Counted from the stretch's first letter, positions 45,401-54,095 are shown. The stretch is DNA of 64,000 nucleotides from Paracoccaceae bacterium (GCA_021741245.1 JAIOYF010000017.1:1-64000), one strand, 5' to 3'. Notes: generated from the sequence alone by a model not told the origin. Numbers and translations: made by a program.

Positions 45401-45993
45401 TCACGCGGCGATTTGGCGGCACTGGTCTTGGCCTGCCGATTGTGCGCCGCCTTGTTGCCTTGATGGGGGGCGAGATCACGCTCGACAGCACCGCCGGTGT
45501 CGGGACCAAGGTGATCGTGACACTGCCCCTGTCGGCCCTTGAGCAATCGCTTGTGTCCAGTGAGCCTGTGCCACGCGAGCCGCCGGATGCACGCAAACAG
45601 CTGGCTGGTCTGCGCGCCCTTGTGGCAGAGGACAATGCCACAAACCGCATGATCTTGGGGGCGATGCTGTCCCGGCTGGGGATTGAGGCCGTGATGGTCG
45701 AAGACGGGGATGAGGTGGCGGGCGTCTGGGGGCCGGGCGCGTTCGATGTGGTCTTGCTTGACATATCGATGCCGCGCAAAGATGGCATCAGCGCATTGCA
45801 AGACTTGCAGGACCTTGCGCGGCACCTTGGCGCAGAGCTTCCGCCCGCCATCGCCGTCACGGCCAATGCGATGACGCATCACGTCGATGCCTATCATCAG
45901 GCAGGCTTTGCCGCCGTGATATCAAAGCCTGTCAGGCTGGGCGCATTGGCGGATGTCATCGGGCAATTGTGCAAGCCACAAAACACGCCCTAA
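42478..45993 (+). CDS. Soluble multi-PAS hybrid sensor histidine kinase
   Basis: About 1171 residues. Several PAS-type sensor domains cover roughly 140-780 (LFDLSPVGVLLLNYKTAQVLEANE, ALPHGFVMFDAEDRIVLTNSQ, and two similar blocks with GTWEWDLRTHVMQINERWAAMLGY and GTWEFDLRSNLNRINERWAEMLGY, then VSGIMAVDAEARIIFMN). The kinase core has the H-box SHELRTPLNG (His near 805), N-box NLVGNAIKFT, DTGIGM and FGGTGLGL. A receiver domain ends the protein with Asp near 1094 in VVLLDISMPRKDG. No membrane segment is seen. The start is either TTG 42478 or ATG 42496. It follows soeC by 83 nt; no output partner is adjacent. Confidence 0.93.
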   Translation: MDQLNAMDGQLPRDGASGAPAAQPLGAESSALHKALAAQARAQGDVLVEVDGHNHLTGWASDGIAEVAIGPITAGLGLEDAFPAPLAAACRAVLAGHSVPATFDNRPDGEEWFQITEIPIEGLTSRLLSFRNCSALMEEQARVGRRDALLKDLFDLSPVGVLLLNYKTAQVLEANETLLRLGGWAREDIVGLPVDALLSADVTGDIDLAVADMKAKGQFGPIEKLFRRPDGSLFETIVKGLKVGLPGNRRVWVLVEDVSQIRAHMAELRLARDQALRSRAELQVAVEALPHGFVMFDAEDRIVLTNSQMRMIYPELTEQMLVGRSYEEVMRYGLRAGAFPAAIGREEAYAKAILAARKDAYFEGLGQTSQGRTLRLIERRMPDGGRVGLRIDVTQELEVQEHLTQVIEGAQVGTWEWDLRTHVMQINERWAAMLGYRLEELVPLDGHRIMTLMHPEDVPKIRKIMAAILGKQQDFVDHVFRMRHAEGHWVWIETRGKVSRIAPDGGLLTMSGVHIDVTAMKDVELRLAGIIRGAEAGTWEFDLRSNLNRINERWAEMLGYTRAELEPLTVDRWQSMLHPDDLAHILATEKQAFLEKSWSYAYELRLRHKLGHWMWIQSRGQVTEWDANGHPVAMSGVHLDISERKRLEGALEEERDFLSTMMETSVSGIMAVDAEARIIFMNREIQSIFEVPNDLLLGQICDPLALRISDHAGQSMTLAQMPCRLAQTSGTTLRDVRLRIGMADGREKVVSVNAAPLPDPNGLARVVCTITDITTAAEAEDRLRDATLRAEAANQAKSQFLANVSHELRTPLNGILGMADLMAHPQPGDDPTDMLRTIRESGAHLLSIVNDILDLAKIESGKLTLDCGPVALPDLAARVDAMHRVPAKAKGVRLWVQLDEALCAPRLGDAKRVLQVLHNLVGNAIKFTRQGEVSLTFSSQGQGGIKITVADTGIGMTAEQSANVWEEFTQADGSITRRFGGTGLGLPIVRRLVALMGGEITLDSTAGVGTKVIVTLPLSALEQSLVSSEPVPREPPDARKQLAGLRALVAEDNATNRMILGAMLSRLGIEAVMVEDGDEVAGVWGPGAFDVVLLDISMPRKDGISALQDLQDLARHLGAELPPAIAVTANAMTHHVDAYHQAGFAAVISKPVRLGALADVIGQLCKPQNTP

Positions 45994-45997
45994 AAGG

Positions 45998-47053
45998 CTA
46001 TGCGTTCAGAACAATCACATCCTTGCCTGAAATGCTGATTTCAACCCGCTCGCCAATCGCAGGTGGCGGGTGATCTGCACGGTTGAAGGTGTCAAGCGAG
46101 ACCTTGCTGCCCGCCACATCCGCCCGCAATCGGATGACCGATCCCATGAACTGCACCTCTTCCACGGTGGCGGGCATCACGGCCTCATAGCCTTCGGACC
46201 GGCCAAGCCGCAGGGCCTCAGGGCGCAAGGCGATGGCCATAGCCGAACCTTTGGGCGGCAAAGCTGTGCCCATGGGCAGGTTCAGGGTCTGTCCCGCAAT
46301 TACCAGTTGTCTGCCATCCGCAACTTTGGCGTCAAATGTGTTCAACGTGCCCACGAAATTGGCCACGAACTTGGTGGTCGGTCTGTTGTAAATCTCAAAC
46401 GGGCTGCCGACCTGATCGGCGATGCCGGCATTCATCACGACGATCCTGTCGGAAATGCTCATCGCTTCTTCCTGATCGTGGGTAACGAAAATGGTCGTGA
46501 TGCCAAGATCCTTTTGGATCGCGCGGATTTCGTTGCGCAGACTGACGCGGACCTTGGCATCCAGTGCAGACAAAGGCTCGTCCAGCAAAAGCACACGCGG
46601 GCTGGGTGCAAGTGCCCGGGCAAGGGCGACGCGCTGCTGTTGGCCACCCGAAAGCTGGAACGGATAGCGGCCAATCAGATCGGACAGGCCAATCAGCTTC
46701 AGCATTTCGGCCACGCGGGCATTGCGCGCGGCGCGTGGCACGCCCTTGACCTTGAGGCCGAAAGCCACGTTTTCACCAACCGTCAGGTTTGGAAACAGGG
46801 CATAGGCCTGAAACATCATGCCGATATTGCGGCTGTTCGGCTTTAGCCCGGTCACCTCTTGCCCGTCGATGGTGATCCCGCCCGAGGTGGGCGTTTCAAA
46901 TCCTGCGACCATGCGCAGCACGGTCGTCTTGCCGCAACCCGAAGGGCCAAGCAGCGAGATGAACTCGCCCTTGGCAACATCAAGGCTGAAATCCTTGACG
47001 ACACGGTTCTGGCCGAAGGTCTTTTCCAGATGGGTCAGGCGTAGGAAGGACAT
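45998..47053 (-). CDS. ABC transporter ATP-binding protein (polyamine/iron type)
   Basis: 351 residues: an ATPase domain with GPSGCGKTT, LSGGQQQRVALARALA and VLLLDEPLSALDAKVR, followed by a TOBE domain (about 245-350), the layout of PotA/FbpC/AfuC. It energises the two permeases encoded upstream in the same operon (1-nt overlap with the first). Substrate not determined. Confidence 0.9.
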   Translation of the reverse strand: MSFLRLTHLEKTFGQNRVVKDFSLDVAKGEFISLLGPSGCGKTTVLRMVAGFETPTSGGITIDGQEVTGLKPNSRNIGMMFQAYALFPNLTVGENVAFGLKVKGVPRAARNARVAEMLKLIGLSDLIGRYPFQLSGGQQQRVALARALAPSPRVLLLDEPLSALDAKVRVSLRNEIRAIQKDLGITTIFVTHDQEEAMSISDRIVVMNAGIADQVGSPFEIYNRPTTKFVANFVGTLNTFDAKVADGRQLVIAGQTLNLPMGTALPPKGSAMAIALRPEALRLGRSEGYEAVMPATVEEVQFMGSVIRLRADVAGSKVSLDTFNRADHPPPAIGERVEISISGKDVIVLNA

Positions 47054-47853
47054 CAGGCTTTCGCCCTTTCATGTTTGGACAGCCGTGTGAACAACTGGAT
47101 CAGGCCCATGCAGGCCCATGTTATGGCAAAGGCGATCACGGCAAGGGCCGCGGGTTCATAGGCCTTGTTCGATCCCATCCAGACCATATAGGGGCCAAAG
47201 GCGGGGCGGTTGAGCAAGGCCGCAAAGACATATTCGCCGATCACGATGGCAAAGGTCAAAAACGCACCCGACAGCACCGCGACCAATACGTTTGGCAAGA
47301 TCAGGCGGAACATGATCGTGATCCAACCCGCGCCCAGCGACTGCGCAGCCTCGGTCAGGGTGACGATGTCGATGGTGCGCAATCCGGTATCGACGGCGCG
47401 GTAAAGATAGGGCAGCGCCAGCACCGAATAGCCAAACATCAACAAGATATTCGTCCCCATGGCCGAGCCCGTCAGCGGCAGGAAACTGGAGGTGTTGTAC
47501 ATGCGGATATAGCCAAACACGATCACGATGGGCGGAATGACCAGCGGCAACAGCGTGATGAATTCGATCACCGGACGCAACTGCGGCAGTTTCAGACGCA
47601 CCCAAAAGGCGGTCGGCGTGACCAGCAGCACGCCCCAGACAATGGTGAACATCGCCATCACAAAGGAAAAGAAGAACGTCTGCTGAAACTGCGGGTCGCC
47701 CAGCACGTTTTGATAGGCAAGGAAGGAATACTCCCCCCGCTTGGCGCGCAACGAGAATTCGAACATGCCGATCAGCGGCACGAAAAAGTAGAAAAGCCCG
47801 CCGCCAAAGGCAATCCAAGACCAGAATTTCGGGCTTTTCATCATTTCAGCCAC
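47053..47853 (-). CDS. ABC transporter permease (PotC-like)
   Basis: 266 residues with six hydrophobic helices and the EAA loop LTEAAQSLGAGWITIMFRLILPNVLVAVLSG. It is the second permease of the operon, overlapping its neighbours by 1 and 13 nt. Confidence 0.9.
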   Translation of the reverse strand: MAEMMKSPKFWSWIAFGGGLFYFFVPLIGMFEFSLRAKRGEYSFLAYQNVLGDPQFQQTFFFSFVMAMFTIVWGVLLVTPTAFWVRLKLPQLRPVIEFITLLPLVIPPIVIVFGYIRMYNTSSFLPLTGSAMGTNILLMFGYSVLALPYLYRAVDTGLRTIDIVTLTEAAQSLGAGWITIMFRLILPNVLVAVLSGAFLTFAIVIGEYVFAALLNRPAFGPYMVWMGSNKAYEPAALAVIAFAITWACMGLIQLFTRLSKHERAKA

Positions 47854-48749
47854 CTTTCAGCCCGGGTGCGCAGCACGATATAAATGACGTTGGCGATCCC
47901 GGTGATCACGATCATGCCAAAGGCGATGGCATAGCCCAGATAGGGGTCTTGCAACACGTCGCCCCGGATTTGGGCGAACAGGATGATCGGCACAATCGAC
48001 AGCGAAGACCCTGTCAGCGCCATGGCGGTCGCGACCGCGCCAAAACTATTGGCAAAGAGCAGGGCCAAGGTGCCAAGAAGCGATGGCCAAAGGATCGGCA
48101 GGGCCACCATGCGCCAATATTGCGACCCTGTGGCCCCAAGGCTTTCGGCAGCCTCGCGCCACTCGCGCTTTAATCCGTCCAGCGCGGGGGTGATGATCAG
48201 GATCATCAAGGGGATCTGGAAATACAAATAGGTCAGGGTCAGGCCAAGGAATGAGATGAGGTTGAAGCCCAGCCCCATCAGGCTGACGCCGAACACCTCT
48301 TTCGCGATCACCGTCACAAGGCCAAGGCGACCCAGCGTCGCGATGAAGGCAAAGGCGAGCGGCACACCCGCGAAGTTCGAGGCGACGCCCGAAAACGTCA
48401 GCATGCCGTCGCGCAGGCCCTTTGGCAGTCCGCCGCGTGTGACGGCGGCAGCAAGGATGATGCCGATCAGGCAGCCAAGGGTTGCCGTGACAAAGCTCAG
48501 TTGGATCGAGATCCAAAACGGCCGTGCGATTTCAGGGCGAAACAGTCCTGCGATATTGGCAAGCGTGAAGCCGCCATCGGGGGTTTGGAACGCGCCAACC
48601 ACAATGTTGAGTGTGGGCAGGATCAGGAAAAGGGCCGCAAAGATCAAGAACGGGGCAACACCCACCCATTTGAGCAGACCCTGCGGCAGGCGCCGGGGGC
48701 GCGGGGTGGTGGCCCTGTCTTGTGGCCGGATCGCGGCGGCATCTGTCAT
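47841..48749 (-). CDS. ABC transporter permease (PotB-like)
   Basis: 302 residues with about six helices and the EAA loop WREAAESLGATGSQYWRMVALPILWPSLLG. A cytoplasmic N terminus of about 30 residues precedes the first helix. It pairs with the downstream permease to form the channel. Confidence 0.9.
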   Translation of the reverse strand: MTDAAAIRPQDRATTPRPRRLPQGLLKWVGVAPFLIFAALFLILPTLNIVVGAFQTPDGGFTLANIAGLFRPEIARPFWISIQLSFVTATLGCLIGIILAAAVTRGGLPKGLRDGMLTFSGVASNFAGVPLAFAFIATLGRLGLVTVIAKEVFGVSLMGLGFNLISFLGLTLTYLYFQIPLMILIITPALDGLKREWREAAESLGATGSQYWRMVALPILWPSLLGTLALLFANSFGAVATAMALTGSSLSIVPIILFAQIRGDVLQDPYLGYAIAFGMIVITGIANVIYIVLRTRAERWLK

Positions 48750-48772
48750 GCGTATGACCCTTGGAAAACGGT

Positions 48773-48803
48773 CCTCCCCCGCACGCAGATGCGCCGGGGG
48801 AGG
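48773..48803 (-). other. Intercistronic hairpin after the binding-protein gene
   Basis: Arms CCTCCCCCG (48773-48781) and CGGGGGAGG (48795-48803) pair perfectly, with an inner GCA/TGC pairing. It lies in the 78-nt gap between the solute-binding protein gene and the first permease. No T run follows on either strand, so it probably stabilises the upstream message. Confidence 0.6.
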
Positions 48804-48827
48804 GAGGGGAAGTTTCAGATCAACAGA

Positions 48828-49934
48828 TCACTCGACCTTGGCGCCGACGACTGCATCCCACTGCTCGGACACAACCTTCTTGTTTGCACCCTGTGCTTCA
48901 ACCGATGGGAAGACTGCGCGGGCATAGCCCTCTGCCGGGGGCAGCTTGTCCAGCAGGTCTTGCGGGATCTTGCCAGCCTCGACCATCGCGTTGAACCGTG
49001 CGGGGTGGCAGTAGCCAGCCAGCCAGCCAAGCTGACCTTCGTCGCTGTACAGATATTCCATCCACAGCTTGGCCGCATTTGGATGCGGTGCATAGGCGCT
49101 GATGGCCTGCACATAGACCCCTGCAAGGCTGTTTTCGCCAGCCGGGATGATCACGTCCATCGGAGGGTTGCCAGCCAGGCTGTCACGCCATGCCAGCAGG
49201 TTGTAGTCCCAAGCGGCGACGATCGGGGTCTGGCCTTGGGCAATGGTGCCAGCCTTGCCCTGAACCGGCACGAAGTTGCCAGCCTTGTTCATCTCGGCCA
49301 TGAACTCCAGACCTTTGGTGCCCGAAGCTTCGCCCGGCTCGCCGCCGCGCGACATGCCCATGGCAAGGATCGCAAGGATCGCCTGATTCGAGGCGCGCGG
49401 GTCACCGGTCAGAGCAAAGGAAGCGGCATATTCTGGCTTCAGCAGGTCATCCCAAGTGGTGGGCGTATTTTCCACCAGATCCTTGTTCACGCCAATCGCC
49501 ATCACACCGTAATAGTCGCCGTACCAATAGCCATCGGCATCTTTGACGTCTGCTGGGATTTCGTCCCATGTGGCGACTTTATATGGCTGGATCAGACCTT
49601 CTTCTTTCGACTGTGGGCCGAAAGCCAGACCGACGTCGATGACATCAGGGGCCTGCGGGCCGGTGTTGTCCTTGTTGGCGCGGATCGCTTCCAATTCGTC
49701 GGCGGAACCGGCATCGGGGTTCAACTCGTTGACGGTGATTTCGGGATACTTGGCCTTGAAGCCTTCGATCACGGCACCATAGCCGCACCAATCATGGGGC
49801 AGTGCGATGGTGGTCAGCATGCCTTCGGCTTTGGCGGCGGCCTCCAGTTCGGCCATGGATTGCGCGGAGGCTATGCTCGCGCTCAGAATCATCGCAAGGC
49901 TGGTGCTTGCAGTTAGCATCGTCTTGATCGTCAT
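48828..49934 (-). CDS. ABC transporter substrate-binding protein (family 1, AfuA/PotD-like)
   Basis: 368 residues from ATG at 49934 (GGGAGAG upstream). Signal peptide MTIKTMLTASTSLAMILSAS ends near ASAQ. The mature protein matches family 1 binding proteins (TIALPHDWCGYGAVIEGFKAKYPEITVNELNPDAGSADELEAI, PTTWDDLLKPEY). It is divergent from the cytosine-deaminase-like gene, which hints at a nitrogenous ligand, but the fold also suits polyamines or metal chelates. Confidence 0.88.
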   Translation of the reverse strand: MTIKTMLTASTSLAMILSASIASAQSMAELEAAAKAEGMLTTIALPHDWCGYGAVIEGFKAKYPEITVNELNPDAGSADELEAIRANKDNTGPQAPDVIDVGLAFGPQSKEEGLIQPYKVATWDEIPADVKDADGYWYGDYYGVMAIGVNKDLVENTPTTWDDLLKPEYAASFALTGDPRASNQAILAILAMGMSRGGEPGEASGTKGLEFMAEMNKAGNFVPVQGKAGTIAQGQTPIVAAWDYNLLAWRDSLAGNPPMDVIIPAGENSLAGVYVQAISAYAPHPNAAKLWMEYLYSDEGQLGWLAGYCHPARFNAMVEAGKIPQDLLDKLPPAEGYARAVFPSVEAQGANKKVVSEQWDAVVGAKVE

Positions 49935-50397
49935 TGGGGTCTCTCCCGGTTGAAAAAAAGGTCCGTTTCTCGACACGCGTGGATGGATGAGCCTGTCCCA
50001 CCGCCCGGACGGATTGTGGCGCAAGCCTAGCGAAGGCATGCCGAGTCTAGCAAGCCATCTATCGTTGCTTCGTAACAATTTTTTCACAGTTTTACTCTGT
50101 GTAACGATCTTCTCTGTTTTGTTACATTGCCGGAAGTTCACGCAGTTCCCGCCCGAACGGCGCTCTTTTGTGCAAGGAACAAGATAGCGTTGCTCAGATA
50201 CCCATTTTACAGGGCCCATTAAGGGGCGGGTGCGCCTTTCTTGGCAAAGTACGTAGGATGCTTTGGTGGCCACAAAAACAAACCAAGGGGCAACTGTCTG
50301 CGTGTCTTTTTGCCCCCATGTCGCCGGATGGCCGTTCTTGATGTGGGCCACGTTCGTGTTCATGGTGGCATCACGCTGGGCCGCAAAGGGAAGACGC
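49935..50397. promoter_or_regulatory. 463-nt divergent intergenic region with GTAAC repeats
   Basis: The AT-rich core (about 50065-50130) carries GTAACAA at 50072-50078, GTAACGA at 50101-50107 and the inverted GTTAC at 50121-50125, plus a small hairpin CACAG/CTGTG (50086-50102). These could be operator parts for the ABC operon and codA. No clear -35/-10 boxes were assigned, and no gene was found here. Confidence 0.4.
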
Positions 50398-51666
50398 ATG
50401 TTCGATCTGCTGATTAAGGGGGGAACGCTGCCCAATGGGCAGGTGGCCGATATTGGCATTCAAGGCGCGCATATTGCCGAGATTGGCAAGATCGAGGCCG
50501 GGGCCAAGCGCGTGATCATGGCACTGGGCGATCTGATCAGCCCGCCCTTTGTGGACCCGCATTTCCATATGGATGCGGTCCTGTCCTATGGCCTGCCGCG
50601 GATCAATGCCTCGGGCACGCTCATCGAAGGCATCGCCTTGTGGGGAGAGTTGCGCGACCTTGCCACGGTTGAGGATATGATTGGCCGTGCCGTCACCTAT
50701 TGCGATTGGGCGGCCAGCATGGGCCTTTTGGCAATTCGCACCCATGTCGACACAACCCCTGATCACCTGCGCGGAGTCGAGGCGATGCTGGAGGTCAAGC
50801 GGATCGTTGCCCCCTATATCGATCTGCAACTTGTGGCCTTTCCCCAAGACGGCCTTTACCGGGTTGCCAATGGCCGGGCCAATGTGATCCGCGCCTTGGA
50901 TAAGGGCGTTGATGTGGTGGGGGGCATTCCTCATTTCGAACGCACGATGGAAGACGGGGCGGAGTCACTGCGTGATCTGGCCCGCCTTGCGGCGGACCGT
51001 GGCCTGATGTGGGATGTGCATTGTGACGAAACCGACGATCCGCTGAGTCGCCACGTGGAAACCATGGCGCGCGAGGTGACGCGGCACGGCTTGGGTCAAA
51101 GGGCCGCTGGCAGTCACCTGACCTCGATGCATTCGATGGACAATTACTATGTGTCCAAGCTGATCCCCTTGATCGCAGAAAGCGGGATGACTGCCATTCC
51201 AAACCCGCTGATCAACATCACCCTGCAGGGCCGGCACGACAGCTATCCAAAGCGGCGTGGCCTTACGCGGGTGAAAGAATTGCAGGCGGCAGGCGTGACC
51301 GTGGGCTGGGGGCAGGATTGCGTGATGGACCCGTGGTATAGTCTTGGCACGGCGGATATGTTGGACGTGGCCTTCATGGGCCTGCACGTCGCGCAGATGA
51401 CGCACCCCGAGGAAATGGCCCGCTGTTTTCGCATGGTGACCGAGGACAATGCCAAGATCATGGGCTTGCAGGACTTTGGCCTTCGCAAGGGGGGGCTCGC
51501 CTCGCTTGTCATTTTGGATGCCGCCACGCCAACAGAGGCGATCCGCTTGCGTCCGGATCGCTTGGCCGTTGTGTCGCGGGGACGGGTGATCAGTGAAAAG
51601 GCCCGCAATGATGCGCGCCTGTCTTTGCCCGGTCGACCGGCGCAGGTGCGCCGTCGCCATAGCTGA
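50398..51666 (+). CDS. codA: Cytosine deaminase-like amidohydrolase
   Basis: 422 residues from ATG 50398 (AAAGGGAAG upstream). Strongly CodA-like along its length: DPHFHMDAVL, FPQDGLY (with the cytosine-binding Gln), HCDETDDPLSRHVETMA, GSHLTSMHSM, NPLINITLQGRHDSYPKRRGLTRVKEL and DPWYSLGTADML. CodA deaminates cytosine to uracil and ammonia. Here the metal-site segment reads GWGQDCVMDP instead of GHDDVFDP in E. coli: the metal-ligand Asp is kept but its neighbours differ, so the substrate may not be cytosine itself. Divergent from the ABC transporter. Confidence 0.85.
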   Translation: MFDLLIKGGTLPNGQVADIGIQGAHIAEIGKIEAGAKRVIMALGDLISPPFVDPHFHMDAVLSYGLPRINASGTLIEGIALWGELRDLATVEDMIGRAVTYCDWAASMGLLAIRTHVDTTPDHLRGVEAMLEVKRIVAPYIDLQLVAFPQDGLYRVANGRANVIRALDKGVDVVGGIPHFERTMEDGAESLRDLARLAADRGLMWDVHCDETDDPLSRHVETMAREVTRHGLGQRAAGSHLTSMHSMDNYYVSKLIPLIAESGMTAIPNPLINITLQGRHDSYPKRRGLTRVKELQAAGVTVGWGQDCVMDPWYSLGTADMLDVAFMGLHVAQMTHPEEMARCFRMVTEDNAKIMGLQDFGLRKGGLASLVILDAATPTEAIRLRPDRLAVVSRGRVISEKARNDARLSLPGRPAQVRRRHS

Positions 51667-51812
51667 AATCAGGGGATGACCTGCTGACCCGTTTGTGCCA
51701 TTGCGCAGCAGGCTCTTCATGTTGCTTTCGCAAGTGGTCCTTGTATGGCCAAAGCACTGGTGTGATGCCGTGGCGCCGAGTTGGGGCCCACGGTTCTGGA
51801 AAGGAAGATCAA

Positions 51813-52526
51813 ATGGTCACGGATACGGTGTTGCTCCGCCTTGTGGGCGCAGGCATCCTTCTGGGCATCTTCTTCACGATCGTTCCGCAAGGTGATCTTT
51901 TCGTCTCGTCGCTTTTCTATGGGGCCGATGGTTTTGCGTTGGAGCATGTGGCTTGGCTCCAATCGCTGCGCATGGTGTTTTGGAACATCACGCTCTTGGT
52001 GCCATTGGCGCTGCTTTTGCTGATCTTGAGCGGGCTTTTCCTTCCCAAAGTAAAGGCTGCAGTCTGCTTGGGGCCGCTGTTGTTTTTGATCCTTGGGCCC
52101 GGTGTGATCGTCAATCTGATCTTGAAAGCGCATTGGGGCAGGGCGCGGCCGGCGGCTGTGGTGGAGTTTGGTGGCGACGCGCTGTTTACCACGCCCTTCA
52201 CCATTGCGGACCAATGCCTGAAAAACTGCTCTTTCGTCTCGGGTGAGGCCGCTGGGATTGTGGCGACCAGCCTTGTCGTTTTCTATTTGCTCGCCAATCG
52301 TCTGGGACCGGTCGGTCGTCGGCGGCTGATTTGGGCGCTTGGCGTGATCAGTGTGATCGGCTCGGGCCTTAGGGTCATGATGGGGCGGCATTTCTTGTCT
52401 GACGTGATCTTTGCGGCCCTCTTCATGCTGGTGCTGTTCCATGTGATGCGCCCCCTTTTTCGCTGGCTGGAGGCAAAGGGACAGCGCGGTTGGTGCCTTT
52501 TGCGACCGTCAAAACCCAAGGTCTAG
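51813..52526 (+). CDS. PAP2-family phosphatase
   Basis: 237 residues from ATG 51813 (AAGGAAG upstream). Five or six membrane helices and the three PAP2 motifs: KAHWGRARP, SFVSGEAAG and LRVMMGRHFLSDV, with the catalytic His pair replaced in motif 2 by the SxxSGEA variant seen in lipid A-phosphatase-like members. It probably removes phosphate from a membrane lipid on the periplasmic side. Stand-alone gene. Confidence 0.9.
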   Translation: MVTDTVLLRLVGAGILLGIFFTIVPQGDLFVSSLFYGADGFALEHVAWLQSLRMVFWNITLLVPLALLLLILSGLFLPKVKAAVCLGPLLFLILGPGVIVNLILKAHWGRARPAAVVEFGGDALFTTPFTIADQCLKNCSFVSGEAAGIVATSLVVFYLLANRLGPVGRRRLIWALGVISVIGSGLRVMMGRHFLSDVIFAALFMLVLFHVMRPLFRWLEAKGQRGWCLLRPSKPKV

Positions 52527-52732
52527 GTCTGAAAATTGGGGGCAAAGGGTCTGGATTCATGATCAAAAAGCAGTTGGAAGGGAAAAGATTTGTGTGATGG
52601 CCCAAACCTTAGGCGCAGGTGCCGGGCCGAAAAGCCACATTTGGGCGGCATACTCAGGTATTCCGGCAATTCCCTTTCCCCTCGCTCCGTCACGCCCTAA
52701 ATCTTCGAATGCACCGCCAGAAAGCCTTTGTC

Positions 52733-54016
52733 ATGCCGACGATACCAGATCACCCGCAGCGCTATACGATCGTAAACGAGCTTCACGCCCGGCCCTTTCC
52801 ATCGCTCACCGTGCCAAGTCACGCGGTGTTCTTGGCGATCAAGGAACCGATTGAGGCGGTGAACCGGGATCGCGCCATCGACAAGGCGCATCTGCTTGCG
52901 TTGCTGGATCGTCATGGTGGTGCGCATCCCCAACCCGAGGCCACACATTTCTTTGGCGATATCGGTCGGCATGAGTTGAAATGGGAAAGCCATACCGAGT
53001 TTGTGACCTATTCCGCCTTTGCCAAAGGCAACTCCGCGCGGGCCTTTGATCCTGTCGAGGCAGAGGTGTTTCCCGAAGACTGGCTGACCATGGCGCCGGG
53101 CAAAAGGCTGTGTTCCGTTCTGATCCGGGTTGAAGAGATGCCTGCCGATGAAAGCGAGGTCTTGGCCAAGCTTGAGGAGTGGTTTGTGCCCGAAAGCCTT
53201 GCTGTTTCAAAGGTTGTTGATGGTGCGGCCATCGTCGCGGGCGATTTCCGCATCGATCCGGCGGGTCATATGCGGTTTGCCGTCTTTGTGCGCGGCGATA
53301 CCGGGGGGCGCCGGATTGGTCGGATCGTGCAGCGCCTGTGCGAGATTGAGACCTATCGCTCCATGTCGATGCTGGGTCTGGTGCGCGCCCGCAGCTTGAC
53401 CGCCCGGCTCAATGCGCTGGATCCACAGCTTTCGGGTCTTGTGTCCGCCTTGGATGGGCAGGCGCGCAGCCCAGAGGCAGTTTTGCATGAGCTTTTGACC
53501 ATTTCAGCGGAACTGGAAAGTCTCGCCGTGAAGTATTCCTTCCGTTTTGGGGCCACGGCTGCCTATGAGGCGATCGTGAACCAAAGGATCGAGGTTCTGC
53601 GCGAACAGCGGTTGCAGGGCCGCCAGACCTTTGGCGAATTCATGATGCGGCGCTATGATCCGGCGATGCGCACGGTTAAATCTGCCGAAGGGCGTCTGAA
53701 AAGCATGTCCGAGCGGGCGCAGCGGGCCGCCGAACTCTTGCGCACAAGGGTGGATGTGGAGCGCAGTGCGCAGAACCAAAAGCTTTTGGAATCGATGGAC
53801 AAACGCGCTGATCTGCAATTGCGCCTGCAACGCACGGTCGAGGGTTTGTCAACGGTTGCCATCAGCTATTACGCGGTCAACCTTGCCGCCTATGCGCTGG
53901 AACCCTTGGCCCATGCGGTGCACCTCAGCCACGGTGGTCTGATGGCGGTTCTGACGCCTTTGGTCTTGCTTGGTGTGTGGCTCATGGTGCGGCGCATCCG
54001 CAATCACTTTGATTGA
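52733..54016 (+). CDS. DUF3422 family membrane protein
   Basis: 427 residues from ATG 52733. Hallmarks: HPQRYTIVNELHARPFPSLTVPSHAVFLA at the N terminus, ELKWESHTEFVTYSAF, a helical coiled-coil region (about 240-360, MSERAQRAAELLRTRVDVERSAQNQKLLESMDKRADLQLRLQ) and two C-terminal membrane helices (about 365-420). The family is common in alpha- and betaproteobacteria with unknown function. The C-terminal layout recalls CorA-like or stator-like proteins, but this is speculative. Confidence 0.88.
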   Translation: MPTIPDHPQRYTIVNELHARPFPSLTVPSHAVFLAIKEPIEAVNRDRAIDKAHLLALLDRHGGAHPQPEATHFFGDIGRHELKWESHTEFVTYSAFAKGNSARAFDPVEAEVFPEDWLTMAPGKRLCSVLIRVEEMPADESEVLAKLEEWFVPESLAVSKVVDGAAIVAGDFRIDPAGHMRFAVFVRGDTGGRRIGRIVQRLCEIETYRSMSMLGLVRARSLTARLNALDPQLSGLVSALDGQARSPEAVLHELLTISAELESLAVKYSFRFGATAAYEAIVNQRIEVLREQRLQGRQTFGEFMMRRYDPAMRTVKSAEGRLKSMSERAQRAAELLRTRVDVERSAQNQKLLESMDKRADLQLRLQRTVEGLSTVAISYYAVNLAAYALEPLAHAVHLSHGGLMAVLTPLVLLGVWLMVRRIRNHFD

Positions 54017-54046
54017 CGGTTGGCCTTTTCAATGATTTCAAATGAA

Positions 54047-54078
54047 AGAAGCGCCCGAGGTTCCCCTCCGGCGCTTCT
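54047..54078 (-). terminator. Terminator hairpin of the pyrimidine transporter operon
   Basis: AGAAGCGCC plus GAG (54047-54059) pairs with CTC plus GGCGCTTCT (54066-54078), 12 pairs and one mismatch. On the minus strand it is followed by TTCATTT, fitting the end of the operon whose last gene stops at 54096. It may also end DUF3422 transcription. Confidence 0.65.
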
Positions 54079-54095
54079 ACGTTGAAAACCGCTGC

